Of a stretch of 7,380 bases of DNA, positions 1 to 6,073 are shown piece after piece. The notes under the pieces were generated by a model that searched no databases, was not told the DNA's origin, and saw nothing but the letters and a program-made list of their open reading frames with translations. The position numbers were made by a program, and so were the translations under genes. The DNA is taken from assembly GCA_022801475.1 (NCBI GenBank), contig JAAWSH010000080.1, positions 1 to 7,380 on the forward strand, given 5' to 3'. This stretch comes from Acutalibacter sp. (lineage in GTDB: Bacteria > Bacillota > Clostridia > Oscillospirales > Acutalibacteraceae). How positions within the stretch are numbered: position 1 is the stretch's first letter; each line of letters begins with the position of its first letter.

Positions 1-93
1 GGCGACATCATGACCATGCCCGGTCTACCCAAGGTCCCCGCCGCTGAGAAGATTGACGTGGACCAGCAGTCTGTGATTCATGGGTTGTTCTGA
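1..93 (+). CDS. fhs: Formate-tetrahydrofolate ligase, C-terminal end (partial, 5' truncated by window)
   Basis: Only the last 30 codons are present, read in frame 1 from the first base to the TGA at 91-93. The visible peptide includes [16 protein letters not shown] and ends in HGLF. This matches the highly conserved C-terminus of formate-tetrahydrofolate ligase (10-formyl-THF synthetase), which typically ends [18 protein letters not shown]...GLF. The cytosolic enzyme makes 10-formyl-THF from formate, THF and ATP. It is common in clostridia for purine synthesis, for C1 assimilation and, in acetogens, for the methyl branch of the Wood-Ljungdahl pathway. No terminator separates it from tsaE, whose preferred ATG lies one base after the fhs stop, so the two are probably co-transcribed. 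The catalytic N-terminal part lies outside the window and its integrity cannot be judged. The identification rests on a short but distinctive motif. Confidence 0.9.
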   Translation, partial: GDIMTMPGLPKVPAAEKIDVDQQSVIHGLF

Positions 94-94
94 G

Positions 95-529
95 ATGACT
101 CAGAAGTTTATCACAAGCTCCCCTGAGGAAACTGCTGAATTGGCCCGTCGGATGGCGGAGGAGCTGACAGGTGGGGAAGTGATTGCCTTTACAGGAGGAA
201 TGGGTGTAGGCAAAACAGCCTTTACCCGGGGGTTGGCCATTGGCTTGGGGGCAGGAGACGTGGCCAGCAGTCCCACCTTTGCTTTGATAAATGAATATGT
301 AGGCCGGTTAACGCTGGAACATTTTGATATGTACCGTATTGAGAGCTGGGATGATCTGTACTCTACAGGCTTCTTTGATTATTTGGACACAGATCGGGTG
401 CTGGCTATTGAATGGAGCGAAAATATTGAGGCTGCTCTGCCCAAAGAGTTTGTTCATGTGGATATTCGGCCTGGCCCAGAGGAAAACCAAAGGGTGGTTA
501 CCATTAACGGCTGGAAAGGACGGCTTTGA
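95..529 (+). CDS. tsaE: tRNA threonylcarbamoyladenosine biosynthesis ATPase TsaE
   Basis: This is the cytosolic P-loop ATPase of the bacterial t6A machinery. It binds the TsaB-TsaD complex and drives cycles of t6A37 formation on ANN-decoding tRNAs. The 144-residue product is close to the usual length of about 150. Visible motifs are Walker A GGMGVGKTA at residues 34-42 (Lys40, Thr41), the SPTF switch segment at 59-62, EY at 67-68, HxDxYR at 76-81 with Asp78 as the likely Walker B acid, and IEW at 105-107. The family consensus in Walker A is LGAGKT, and here it reads MGVGKT, a conservative change that keeps GxxxxGKT. I chose ATG 95, one base after the fhs stop, because TsaE proteins begin a few residues before a T-S-x-E-E-T segment. 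An in-frame ATG at 80 would add five residues and overlap fhs. Neither has a good Shine-Dalgarno sequence, which suggests translational coupling to fhs. The TGA overlaps the tsaB start region. Confidence 0.95.
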   Translation: MTQKFITSSPEETAELARRMAEELTGGEVIAFTGGMGVGKTAFTRGLAIGLGAGDVASSPTFALINEYVGRLTLEHFDMYRIESWDDLYSTGFFDYLDTDRVLAIEWSENIEAALPKEFVHVDIRPGPEENQRVVTINGWKGRL

Positions 530-531
530 AT

Positions 532-1227
532 ATGCTGATTTTAGGAATTGAATCTTCAGCGGGGGCGGCTTCGGTAGCGGTGGCAGAGGATGGAAGGCTG
601 CTGGGGGAGTTTTTTGTCAATACAAAGCAGACCCACAGCCAGACTCTACTGCCTATGGTAGAAGCATTGTTAAAAAATTTAGGCCTAACATGTGGAGACT
701 TTGGGCAAATGGCTGTGACCAACGGACCGGGTTCGTTTACTGGGGTGCGTATTGGCGTATCGTGTGTAAAGGGGTTGGCCTTGCCCAACAGTATTCCTTG
801 TTGTGGGATTTCTACACTGGAAGCCATCGCTTACCCGAGCAGATTGTGGGATGGCTGTGTGGTGTGCACTGTAATGGATGCCCGCTGCGGCCAGGTGTAT
901 AACGCAATTTTCCAGAGCAGGAATGGAGACTTGACCCGACTGACAGAAGATCGGGCTATTTCCATAGAGGCGTTGGGCCAGGAATGTCAAAAATATGGGG
1001 AACAATTAGTGCTTTTTGGGGATGGGGCTCAGCTCTGCCACAGAGAATTTGCTGTCTGGGGTGCCCGGTTGGCCCCGGAAAACCTGCGGTACCAGCGGGC
1101 TGGCAGCGTGGCACTTTTGGCAGCTGGCCGGCCTGGCGTGGCCGCTGGAAAGCTGTTGCCCAGTTATCTACGGTTACCCCAAGCAGAGCGGGAACTTAAA
1201 AAGCGAAAAGAGGCTAAACAAATATGA
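532..1227 (+). CDS. tsaB: tRNA threonylcarbamoyladenosine biosynthesis protein TsaB
   Basis: TsaB is an ASKHA-fold, catalytically inactive paralogue of TsaD. It dimerises with TsaD and, with TsaE, transfers threonylcarbamoyl from TC-AMP to tRNA A37. The 231-residue product matches the family length. The N-terminus MLILGIESS (residues 1-9) is the standard TsaB opening, followed by QTHSQTLLP around 33-41 and the signature GPGSFTGVRIG at 65-75, then the GISTLEA segment. Two starts are possible. ATG 532 gives the canonical N-terminus. TTG 526 adds two residues, overlaps the tsaE stop and sits five bases after the GGAAAGGA ribosome site at 513-520, a better spacing than the 11 bases to ATG 532. 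The stop overlaps the rpiB ATG in an ATGA junction, so rpiB is probably translationally coupled. The partner gene tsaD is not in the window. Confidence 0.94.
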   Translation: MLILGIESSAGAASVAVAEDGRLLGEFFVNTKQTHSQTLLPMVEALLKNLGLTCGDFGQMAVTNGPGSFTGVRIGVSCVKGLALPNSIPCCGISTLEAIAYPSRLWDGCVVCTVMDARCGQVYNAIFQSRNGDLTRLTEDRAISIEALGQECQKYGEQLVLFGDGAQLCHREFAVWGARLAPENLRYQRAGSVALLAAGRPGVAAGKLLPSYLRLPQAERELKKRKEAKQI

Positions 1228-1676
1228 AAATTGCCATAGGTTGTGACCACGGTGGGTATGACCTTAAGGAGGTCGTGCGGGGCTATTTAGAAGAACACAA
1301 GATCGAATATGAGGATTTTGGTACTTTTAGTGCCCAGTCGGTGGACTATCCGCTGATAGCCGTGAAAGTAGCGAATGCGGTGGCAAAGGGCAAAGCGGAC
1401 TTGGGGGTGTTAACTTGCTCCACTGGCATCGGTATTTCCATTGCCGCTAATAAGGTAAAGGGTATTCGGGCCTCAGTGTGTACCAATGCGCTTTGCGCCC
1501 AGTTAACCCGGAACGACAATAATTCTAATATTCTCTGCATGGGTGGTAAAGTGGTTGACAAGGAGACTGCTTTACGGATTTTAGAAGCCTATCTGAACAC
1601 CCAGTTTGAAGGGGGACGTCATGGACGCCGGGTAGAGCAGATTGAAAAAATTGAGCGCGGTGAACTGATAGAATAA
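1224..1676 (+). CDS. rpiB: Ribose-5-phosphate isomerase B / RpiB-LacA-LacB family sugar-phosphate isomerase
   Basis: RpiB interconverts ribulose 5-phosphate and ribose 5-phosphate in the cytosolic non-oxidative pentose phosphate pathway. The 150-residue product is full length. Visible family motifs are [10 protein letters not shown] (residues 6-15, with the DH pair at 8-9), SVDYP at 39-43, [13 protein letters not shown] at 65-77 with Cys65 matching the catalytic Cys66 of E. coli RpiB, KGIRA at 79-83 and the C-terminal [13 protein letters not shown] segment that carries phosphate-binding arginines. Two positions are unusual. The normal CGTG is CSTG, and the segment normally written R-x-H-N-D is RNDNN, placing Asp98 where E. 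coli has the ring-opening His99. The enzyme may therefore differ in kinetics or substrate. Family members also act on allose 6-phosphate or, as LacAB, galactose 6-phosphate, but a single gene beside upp argues for the ribose role. It overlaps tsaB by four bases, with an AAAAGAGG-like ribosome site at 1206-1213. Confidence 0.9.
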   Translation: MKIAIGCDHGGYDLKEVVRGYLEEHKIEYEDFGTFSAQSVDYPLIAVKVANAVAKGKADLGVLTCSTGIGISIAANKVKGIRASVCTNALCAQLTRNDNNSNILCMGGKVVDKETALRILEAYLNTQFEGGRHGRRVEQIEKIERGELIE

Positions 1677-1685
1677 GTTTTTATT

Positions 1686-1691
1686 AGGAGG
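1686..1691 (+). promoter_or_regulatory. Strong Shine-Dalgarno site for upp
   Basis: AGGAGG lies seven bases before the ATG at 1699, in a 22-base AT-rich spacer after rpiB. It fixes the upp start and implies independent, efficient initiation rather than coupling. Confidence 0.9.
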
Positions 1692-1698
1692 ATTAGTC

Positions 1699-2337
1699 AT
1701 GCAGGACTATAAAAATGTTTTTGTTATGGATCATCCACTGATTCAGCATAAGCTGACTTTTTTGCGTAATAAAAATACCGGGACAAAGGAATTTCGGGCC
1801 CTGGTTAGCGAGATTGCCAATTTGATGTGTTATGAAGCAACCCGTGACCTACCCTTGATGGAGGTGGAATGTGAAACCCCCATGCAAAAAACTACTACTA
1901 AGATAATTGCTGGACGTAAACTGGCATTTGTTCCCATTTTGCGGGCAGGTCTAGGGATGGTGGACGGTATGCTGAATCTGGTGCCGTCTGCAAAGGTGGG
2001 GCATATTGGCCTGTATCGGGATCACGACACCTTAAAGCCGGTGGAGTATTATAATAAGCTTCCCCAAGATATTACAGAACGGGACGTGATCGTGTTGGAC
2101 CCCATGCTGGCCACAGGAGGCTCGGCTATGGACGCTATTTCTATTGTCAAGCGCAGCCGGCCTAAAAGCATCAAGTTTTTGTGTATCATTGCTGCTCCCG
2201 AGGGCCTGGATGTGCTGACCAAGGCGCACCCAGACGTACACGTCTATTGTGCGGCGGTAGATGAACGGCTGAATGAAAATGGCTATATCCTACCAGGACT
2301 GGGGGATGCTGGAGACCGCATTTTCGGCACAATTTAA
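1699..2337 (+). CDS. upp: Uracil phosphoribosyltransferase
   Basis: Upp makes UMP and pyrophosphate from uracil and PRPP in cytosolic pyrimidine salvage. The 212-residue product has the usual family length (about 209). It opens with a [15 protein letters not shown] segment (residues 9-23) typical of UPRT, has TKEFR at 29-33, [12 protein letters not shown] at 79-90, the PRPP-binding loop [10 protein letters not shown] at 134-143, and the uracil-binding C-terminal [16 protein letters not shown] at 196-211. No key residue appears to be missing. An AGGAGG ribosome site seven bases upstream supports the start. It follows rpiB by 22 bases, and rpiB supplies ribose 5-phosphate, the precursor of PRPP, so the pairing makes metabolic sense. 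It is probably the last gene of the first transcription unit, because a 158-base gap with a new promoter follows. I see no clear regulatory leader of the kind that sometimes precedes upp. Confidence 0.97.
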   Translation: MQDYKNVFVMDHPLIQHKLTFLRNKNTGTKEFRALVSEIANLMCYEATRDLPLMEVECETPMQKTTTKIIAGRKLAFVPILRAGLGMVDGMLNLVPSAKVGHIGLYRDHDTLKPVEYYNKLPQDITERDVIVLDPMLATGGSAMDAISIVKRSRPKSIKFLCIIAAPEGLDVLTKAHPDVHVYCAAVDERLNENGYILPGLGDAGDRIFGTI

Positions 2338-2361
2338 GGAATGTTCATCGTGTAAATGTTT

Positions 2362-2418
2362 GGCAAAAAAGTTCTAAATGGTAGCTCTCCTTTTGCCGCT
2401 GGCTGTTTCGGCTTGTTT
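2362..2418 (+). terminator. Possible weak hairpin terminator or inverted repeat after upp
   Basis: The gap after upp holds an inverted repeat, GGCAAAA (2362-2368) with TTTTGCC (2391-2397), enclosing 22 bases. Just after it is a second small hairpin, GCTG-TTT-CGGC (2402-2412), followed by TTGTTT. Neither has a long GC stem plus a clean T-run, so termination is a guess based mainly on position between upp and a new promoter. Confidence 0.25.
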
Positions 2419-2426
2419 ACTGGGGC

Positions 2427-2455
2427 TTCCCAATAGAAGAAAAATATGGTATGAT
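2427..2455 (+). promoter_or_regulatory. Candidate sigma-A-type promoter for the ymfF-ymfH-lgt-folD operon
   Basis: A -10 element TATGAT (2450-2455, five of six to TATAAT) follows a -35-like TTCCCA (2427-2432, four of six to TTGACA) at exactly 17 bases. Transcription from about 2462 would leave a short leader of roughly 34 bases before the ATG at 2496. It lies in the largest gap of the window, where a new transcription unit is expected. It was found by eye and is not proven. Confidence 0.5.
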
Positions 2456-2483
2456 TATGAGCAGACATTCCAATTTCGTACCT

Positions 2484-2488
2484 AGGAG
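2484..2488 (+). promoter_or_regulatory. Shine-Dalgarno site deciding the ymfF-like start
   Basis: AGGAG sits seven bases before ATG 2496. The in-frame ATG at 2451 lies inside the putative -10 element and has no ribosome site, so the shorter start is preferred. Confidence 0.8.
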
Positions 2489-2495
2489 TGCTATA

Positions 2496-3758
2496 ATGAG
2501 TGAAATAAAAACCTATCAGCTTAGTGATGGCGTTAAGCTTAGAAGCTTTACAGATCCAAGATTTAAAACGATGCGAATTTCTGTGAACATGCTTTTGCCA
2601 ATTTCTAAGTTAACAGCGGCAAAGTATGCCTTACTGCCTTCTCTGGTAAGCAGGGCTTCCAGAAATTATCCAGATTATACTTCGCTTGGCTGCAAGCTGG
2701 CCCAGCTGTATGGCGCTTCTTTGGGATCTGGCGTACAAAAGCTGGGTGAATACCAGGTGCTGACTATCTCTGCGGGAGGCATTGCCAGTCGATATGCCTT
2801 TGGAGGCGAAGATATGTTTGCGGAGCTTTCCCAGCTGCTGTTTTCTGTGATTTTAGACTCGCTTAAGGATGCAGGGGGATTCTTTCCTCAGGATGGCTTT
2901 GACCAAGAAAAACGTCAGCAGTTGGAGCAAAAGGACGCGGAATTCAGCGATAAAATGCTCTATGCTCATCAGCGCTGCCACCAGATTCTTTTTGAGGGAC
3001 AGCGGGCTGGAGTAGAACGGCTGGGAAGCCGGGAGGACATTGCGGCGCTGAAAAGAGAAGAGCTTTCTGCCGCTTGGGAGGAGGTCCTCCATAGTGCGAG
3101 ATTTGAGATTTTCACGTTGGGCGATTGCCAGCCAGATGTAGCGGCGTTCTGCCAAACCTTTTCTGGACTAGGTAGAGCCCATATCTTGGGTGCGGCCCCT
3201 TATAAAGAGCCAGAAAAAATCCACAGGGTAACAGAAGAACAGCCAGTGTCCCAGTCTAAGTTGTCCCTAGCTTTCCGGGTGCGGGCCAGACCGGAAGAGG
3301 CATTATTGTTCCATCTGGTCAATGCAGTGCTGGGAGAGCCCACTAGCTCGAAGTTGTTCCAGAATGTAAGAGAAAAGCAAAGCCTATGCTATTATTGTGA
3401 TTCGAGTTTTTCCTGGAGCAGCGGCGCATTGTTCATAGAGAGCGGTGTGGAGACCGAAAACCTGGACCGGGCAGAGACCGCAGTGATGGAGCAGGTGCAC
3501 ACTATGCAAAAGGGCCAGATTACGGACGAGGAGCTGGAGTACGCGAAGCGGTATATTTTTAACTCCTTGCGGGGAGTGAAGGACTCGCTGCATAAGGTGG
3601 AGAATTGGTATTTAAGCCGGACCTTTGACCAGGAAGACCTAAGCCCTGAACAGGCGATGGAGAAGATTGCTGGGTATACAGTCGGTCAGGTGACAGAAGC
3701 CGCCAACCAGCTGAAGCAGGCAGTAGTATACAGGCTGAAAGGGAATGGTGCTTGTTGA
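2496..3758 (+). CDS. ymfF: M16 family peptidase-like protein, YmfF type (non-catalytic partner)
   Basis: This 420-residue insulinase/M16B-fold protein resembles B. subtilis YmfF (about 426 residues), which is annotated as associated with 5-aminopentanol modification of elongation factor P. The N-terminal domain has no HxxEH zinc motif. The stretch where it should fall, around residues 44-56 (YALLPSLVSRAS), lacks the histidines and glutamate, so this subunit should not bind catalytic zinc. It keeps the M16 middle region, with F-x-QEKRQQLEQK followed by DKMLYAHQRC. It also keeps the C-terminal-domain Arg/Tyr motif LFQNVREKQSLCYY (Arg292, Tyr299/300), which normally contacts substrate. Together with the following HxxEH protein this suggests a split-active-site heterodimer, as known for paired M16B peptidases. 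No signal peptide is visible, so a cytosolic location is inferred. ATG 2496 is chosen for its AGGAG site. The stop overlaps the next gene's start (TGATG). The biochemical role is not established by sequence. Confidence 0.85.
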   Translation: MSEIKTYQLSDGVKLRSFTDPRFKTMRISVNMLLPISKLTAAKYALLPSLVSRASRNYPDYTSLGCKLAQLYGASLGSGVQKLGEYQVLTISAGGIASRYAFGGEDMFAELSQLLFSVILDSLKDAGGFFPQDGFDQEKRQQLEQKDAEFSDKMLYAHQRCHQILFEGQRAGVERLGSREDIAALKREELSAAWEEVLHSARFEIFTLGDCQPDVAAFCQTFSGLGRAHILGAAPYKEPEKIHRVTEEQPVSQSKLSLAFRVRARPEEALLFHLVNAVLGEPTSSKLFQNVREKQSLCYYCDSSFSWSSGALFIESGVETENLDRAETAVMEQVHTMQKGQITDEELEYAKRYIFNSLRGVKDSLHKVENWYLSRTFDQEDLSPEQAMEKIAGYTVGQVTEAANQLKQAVVYRLKGNGAC

Positions 3759-5044
3759 TGGAGCTTCAAAAAATTATGGGCCGGCGGATGGGCGATTTCT
3801 ACTATAAAGGACAACATCCCTCTGGACTGGAAATTTATCTGTACCCCAAAGAGAGCGGCAGCACGACCCGGGCTGTGTTTGGAACAAAGTATGGATCCAT
3901 TGACAGCTGTTTTCAGCGTAGCGACACTACTTCGCCGGAAAGGGTGCCAGATGGAATTGCCCATTATTTGGAGCATAAACTCTTTGAAAGCGAAGATCAA
4001 GATGCCTTTGCCCGATATGCTGAGACAGGAGCTAGTGCTAATGCCTACACTGGATTTGAGTCCACTTGTTATGTATTTACCTGCACAGATAAGCTGTACG
4101 AATCTTTGGAAATATTGCTGGACTTTGTACAGTCCCCCTACTTTACAGAGGAGACTGTGGCAAAGGAACAGGGAATTATTGGCCAGGAAATAAAGATGTA
4201 TGACGATCAGCCAGGTTGGCGGGTGTTTTTTAATTATTTACAGGCAATGTACCATTGCCACCCAGTGCGTAACGACGCGGCAGGGACGGTGGAAAGTATC
4301 GCCCAAATTACTCCAGAATATTTATACCGCTGTTATGATGCTTTTTATAATTTAAATAATATGATCTTGGTGCTAGTCGGCCGGTTTGAGGTGGAGAAGG
4401 TTCTAGAATTGTGTGACAAGATGCTAAAGCTCCAGCGGCCTGTCCATGTAAAGCGAGTGCTTCCCAACGAGCCTTCCTCAGTGGTGAAAGCCCAGATCAA
4501 ACAGAGACTTTCTGTGGCTATGCCGGTTTTCCAGTTTGGCTATAAGGATACCAGCACGGCACAGCGTACAGAAGCGGACTTGGCTGCGGTGGGAGTTCTC
4601 TTGGAAGTAATGGCCTCCGATGCTTCTCCCTTGTTCCGCCAGTTGCTGGATAGCGGCTTGGTCAATGAGGCCAGTTTTAGCTACCAATATTTTGAGGGGA
4701 CTGGGTACGCGACCCTGATGTTTGGCGGAGAATCTCGGGATCCAGAGGCTGCCGTCACTTTTATTCAGGCGGAAGCGGCACGGCTGAAAGCCCAGGGGAT
4801 TCCAGAGGATGCTTTTGAACGGGCAAAAAGAAGTCTCTATGGAGAAAGTGTCTCCGCCTTGAATAACCCGGTAGAGATTGCCGACTGGATTACGGATCTA
4901 ACTTTTAGTGGCTTGGAACTATTCACCTATATTGATGCCTTGGCGGAGTTATCTCTAGACCAGGTAGAGAAAAAGTTAGAGCTGCTAGACGACGAAAAAA
5001 GCGTGTGCTCGGTGGTTTTGCCGCTGAGTGAAAGAAAGGACTGA
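3758..5044 (+). CDS. ymfH: M16 family zinc peptidase, YmfH type (catalytic partner)
   Basis: This 428-residue protein resembles B. subtilis YmfH (about 428 residues), an M16B metallopeptidase annotated as EF-P modification-associated. The N-terminal domain carries TKYGSID at residues 43-49 and the inverted zinc motif HYLEH at 69-73 (ligands His69 and His73, catalytic Glu72). The distal acidic motif E-x6-E (Glu137, Glu144) follows, with Glu144 the likely third zinc ligand. GASANAYT at 91-98 is also typical of the family. The C-terminal half is M16-like but lacks an obvious REK-x-LCYY motif, which the preceding protein supplies. This supports a heterodimer. The ATG at 3758 shares one base with the ymfF-like stop. 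Two upstream TTG codons (3752, 3755) are alternatives, and TTG 3752 has better spacing from AAAGGGA (3738-3744). No signal peptide is seen. The substrate is unknown, and proteolytic activity is inferred from intact motifs. Confidence 0.88.
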   Translation: MELQKIMGRRMGDFYYKGQHPSGLEIYLYPKESGSTTRAVFGTKYGSIDSCFQRSDTTSPERVPDGIAHYLEHKLFESEDQDAFARYAETGASANAYTGFESTCYVFTCTDKLYESLEILLDFVQSPYFTEETVAKEQGIIGQEIKMYDDQPGWRVFFNYLQAMYHCHPVRNDAAGTVESIAQITPEYLYRCYDAFYNLNNMILVLVGRFEVEKVLELCDKMLKLQRPVHVKRVLPNEPSSVVKAQIKQRLSVAMPVFQFGYKDTSTAQRTEADLAAVGVLLEVMASDASPLFRQLLDSGLVNEASFSYQYFEGTGYATLMFGGESRDPEAAVTFIQAEAARLKAQGIPEDAFERAKRSLYGESVSALNNPVEIADWITDLTFSGLELFTYIDALAELSLDQVEKKLELLDDEKSVCSVVLPLSERKD

Positions 5045-5050
5045 TACCAG

Positions 5051-6055
5051 ATGACCCATGTGGTGGAGTTTCCCGGACTGGGGCTGACCTTTACAGTAAA
5101 TGAGGTGGCCTTTTCTATTGGGAACTATGACATTCGTTGGTACGGAGTGCTCATTGCCCTGGGCTACCTTTTGGCCATTATCTATGCCTGGCGTAGCGTT
5201 CGAAAAATGAATATTGATATGGATCGGTTGATTGACGCAGTGCTGGCCGGTACAGTGGGGGGCATTATATGCGCGCGGTTGTATTATGTGCTCTTTTATA
5301 CTGGCGACAAGTACTGGAACGACCCCATTCAGATTTTATATATCCACGATGGGGGTATTGCCATCTATGGCGGATTTATTGGAGCCATGGTGTTTGGGGG
5401 CCTGGTGGCCAAATGGCGAGGCCTGCGGGTACCTGCGGTGCTGGACCTGGCCTCGCTAGGGTTTCTCATTGGTCAGGGCGTAGGCCGCTGGGGCAACTTT
5501 GTGAACCAGGAATGCTTTGGAGAAGCTACCACACTACCCTGGGGGATGCTCAGCGATAATACTCAGCGTGTTGTGCCAGAAGGACCTGTACACCCCTGTT
5601 TTTTGTATGAATCGATACTTTGTCTACTAGGATTTGTGCTGCTGCATATTTTCACCCGGAAATTCCGACAGTACGATGGCCAGACCTTTTTGCTGTATAT
5701 TGTTTGGTATGGAGCGGTACGGTTTTTCATTGAGGGAACCCGTACAGACAGCCTAATGCTGGGGAGTCTGCGGGTGTCCCAGTTGGTGGCAGCTTTGTGT
5801 GTGGTGGTAGGCGTTGTACTGCTGGTAGTATTCCGCCATAAGAATACCCTTTCTGGCTGTGGGAACCGGCATGTGATGGAGTCGATGGGCCTTTCCAAAG
5901 AGGAGAGCCAGCCCCAAACCAGTACTATTTTTGGGGATTTGCCGCCTTTTGAGGAGGAAGAACAGACAATAGCTGAAGAACCGGATGGCAGAGATAAGGA
6001 AGCCGAGGAGAAACCGGTTAAAGAAGAAATAACTGAGAAAGAAGAAACCGACTGA
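5051..6055 (+). CDS. lgt: Phosphatidylglycerol-prolipoprotein diacylglyceryl transferase with acidic C-terminal tail
   Basis: Lgt is a polytopic inner-membrane enzyme. It moves diacylglycerol from phosphatidylglycerol to the lipobox cysteine of prolipoproteins, the first step of lipoprotein maturation. Several hydrophobic segments span residues 30-262, consistent with the seven-helix family fold. The signature GVGRWGNFVNQECFG runs from 143 to 157 and contains Arg146, Asn149 and Glu154, matching E. coli Arg143, Asn146 and Glu151. HPCFLYES is at 181-188, and YGAVRFFIEGTRTD at 220-233 includes Arg224, matching Arg239. The GGIAIYGG segment (101-108) has Tyr106 where E. coli has His103. After the last helix the protein continues about 60-70 residues as a Glu-rich tail (residues 276-334, 21 of 59 acidic), so it is longer than typical Lgt. 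The start is six bases after the ymfH-like stop, with AAAGGA ten bases upstream. Identification is secure, and the tail's role is unknown. Confidence 0.95.
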   Translation: MTHVVEFPGLGLTFTVNEVAFSIGNYDIRWYGVLIALGYLLAIIYAWRSVRKMNIDMDRLIDAVLAGTVGGIICARLYYVLFYTGDKYWNDPIQILYIHDGGIAIYGGFIGAMVFGGLVAKWRGLRVPAVLDLASLGFLIGQGVGRWGNFVNQECFGEATTLPWGMLSDNTQRVVPEGPVHPCFLYESILCLLGFVLLHIFTRKFRQYDGQTFLLYIVWYGAVRFFIEGTRTDSLMLGSLRVSQLVAALCVVVGVVLLVVFRHKNTLSGCGNRHVMESMGLSKEESQPQTSTIFGDLPPFEEEEQTIAEEPDGRDKEAEEKPVKEEITEKEETD

Positions 6056-6058
6056 TAC

Positions 6059-6066
6059 AGGGAGGA
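6059..6066 (+). promoter_or_regulatory. Shine-Dalgarno site supporting a TTG start for folD
   Basis: AGGGAGGA lies in the 18-base gap after lgt. Its GGAGG core (6061-6065) is eight bases before TTG 6074. No ATG is in frame near the expected N-terminus, so this site decides the non-AUG start. Confidence 0.85.
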
Positions 6067-6073
6067 AACGATA

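Noticed and set aside
80..94. Upstream ATG at 80 as the tsaE start
   Set aside because: It would overlap fhs and add five residues not typical of TsaE. ATG 95 immediately after the fhs stop fits coupling better, although neither has a ribosome site.
504..827. 107-codon minus-strand frame over the start of tsaB
   Set aside because: It lies entirely opposite well-conserved tsaB and the tsaE end, with no family resemblance and no independent signals.
1642..1674. Possible promoter for upp inside the end of rpiB (TTGAAA ... TAGAAT)
   Set aside because: The spacing between the two hexamers is 21 bases, too long for a standard promoter, and it lies inside coding sequence.
2451..2495. Upstream ATG at 2451 as the start of the ymfF-like gene
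   Set aside because: It sits within the probable -10 element, has no Shine-Dalgarno site and adds a non-conserved N-terminus. ATG 2496 has AGGAG at seven bases.
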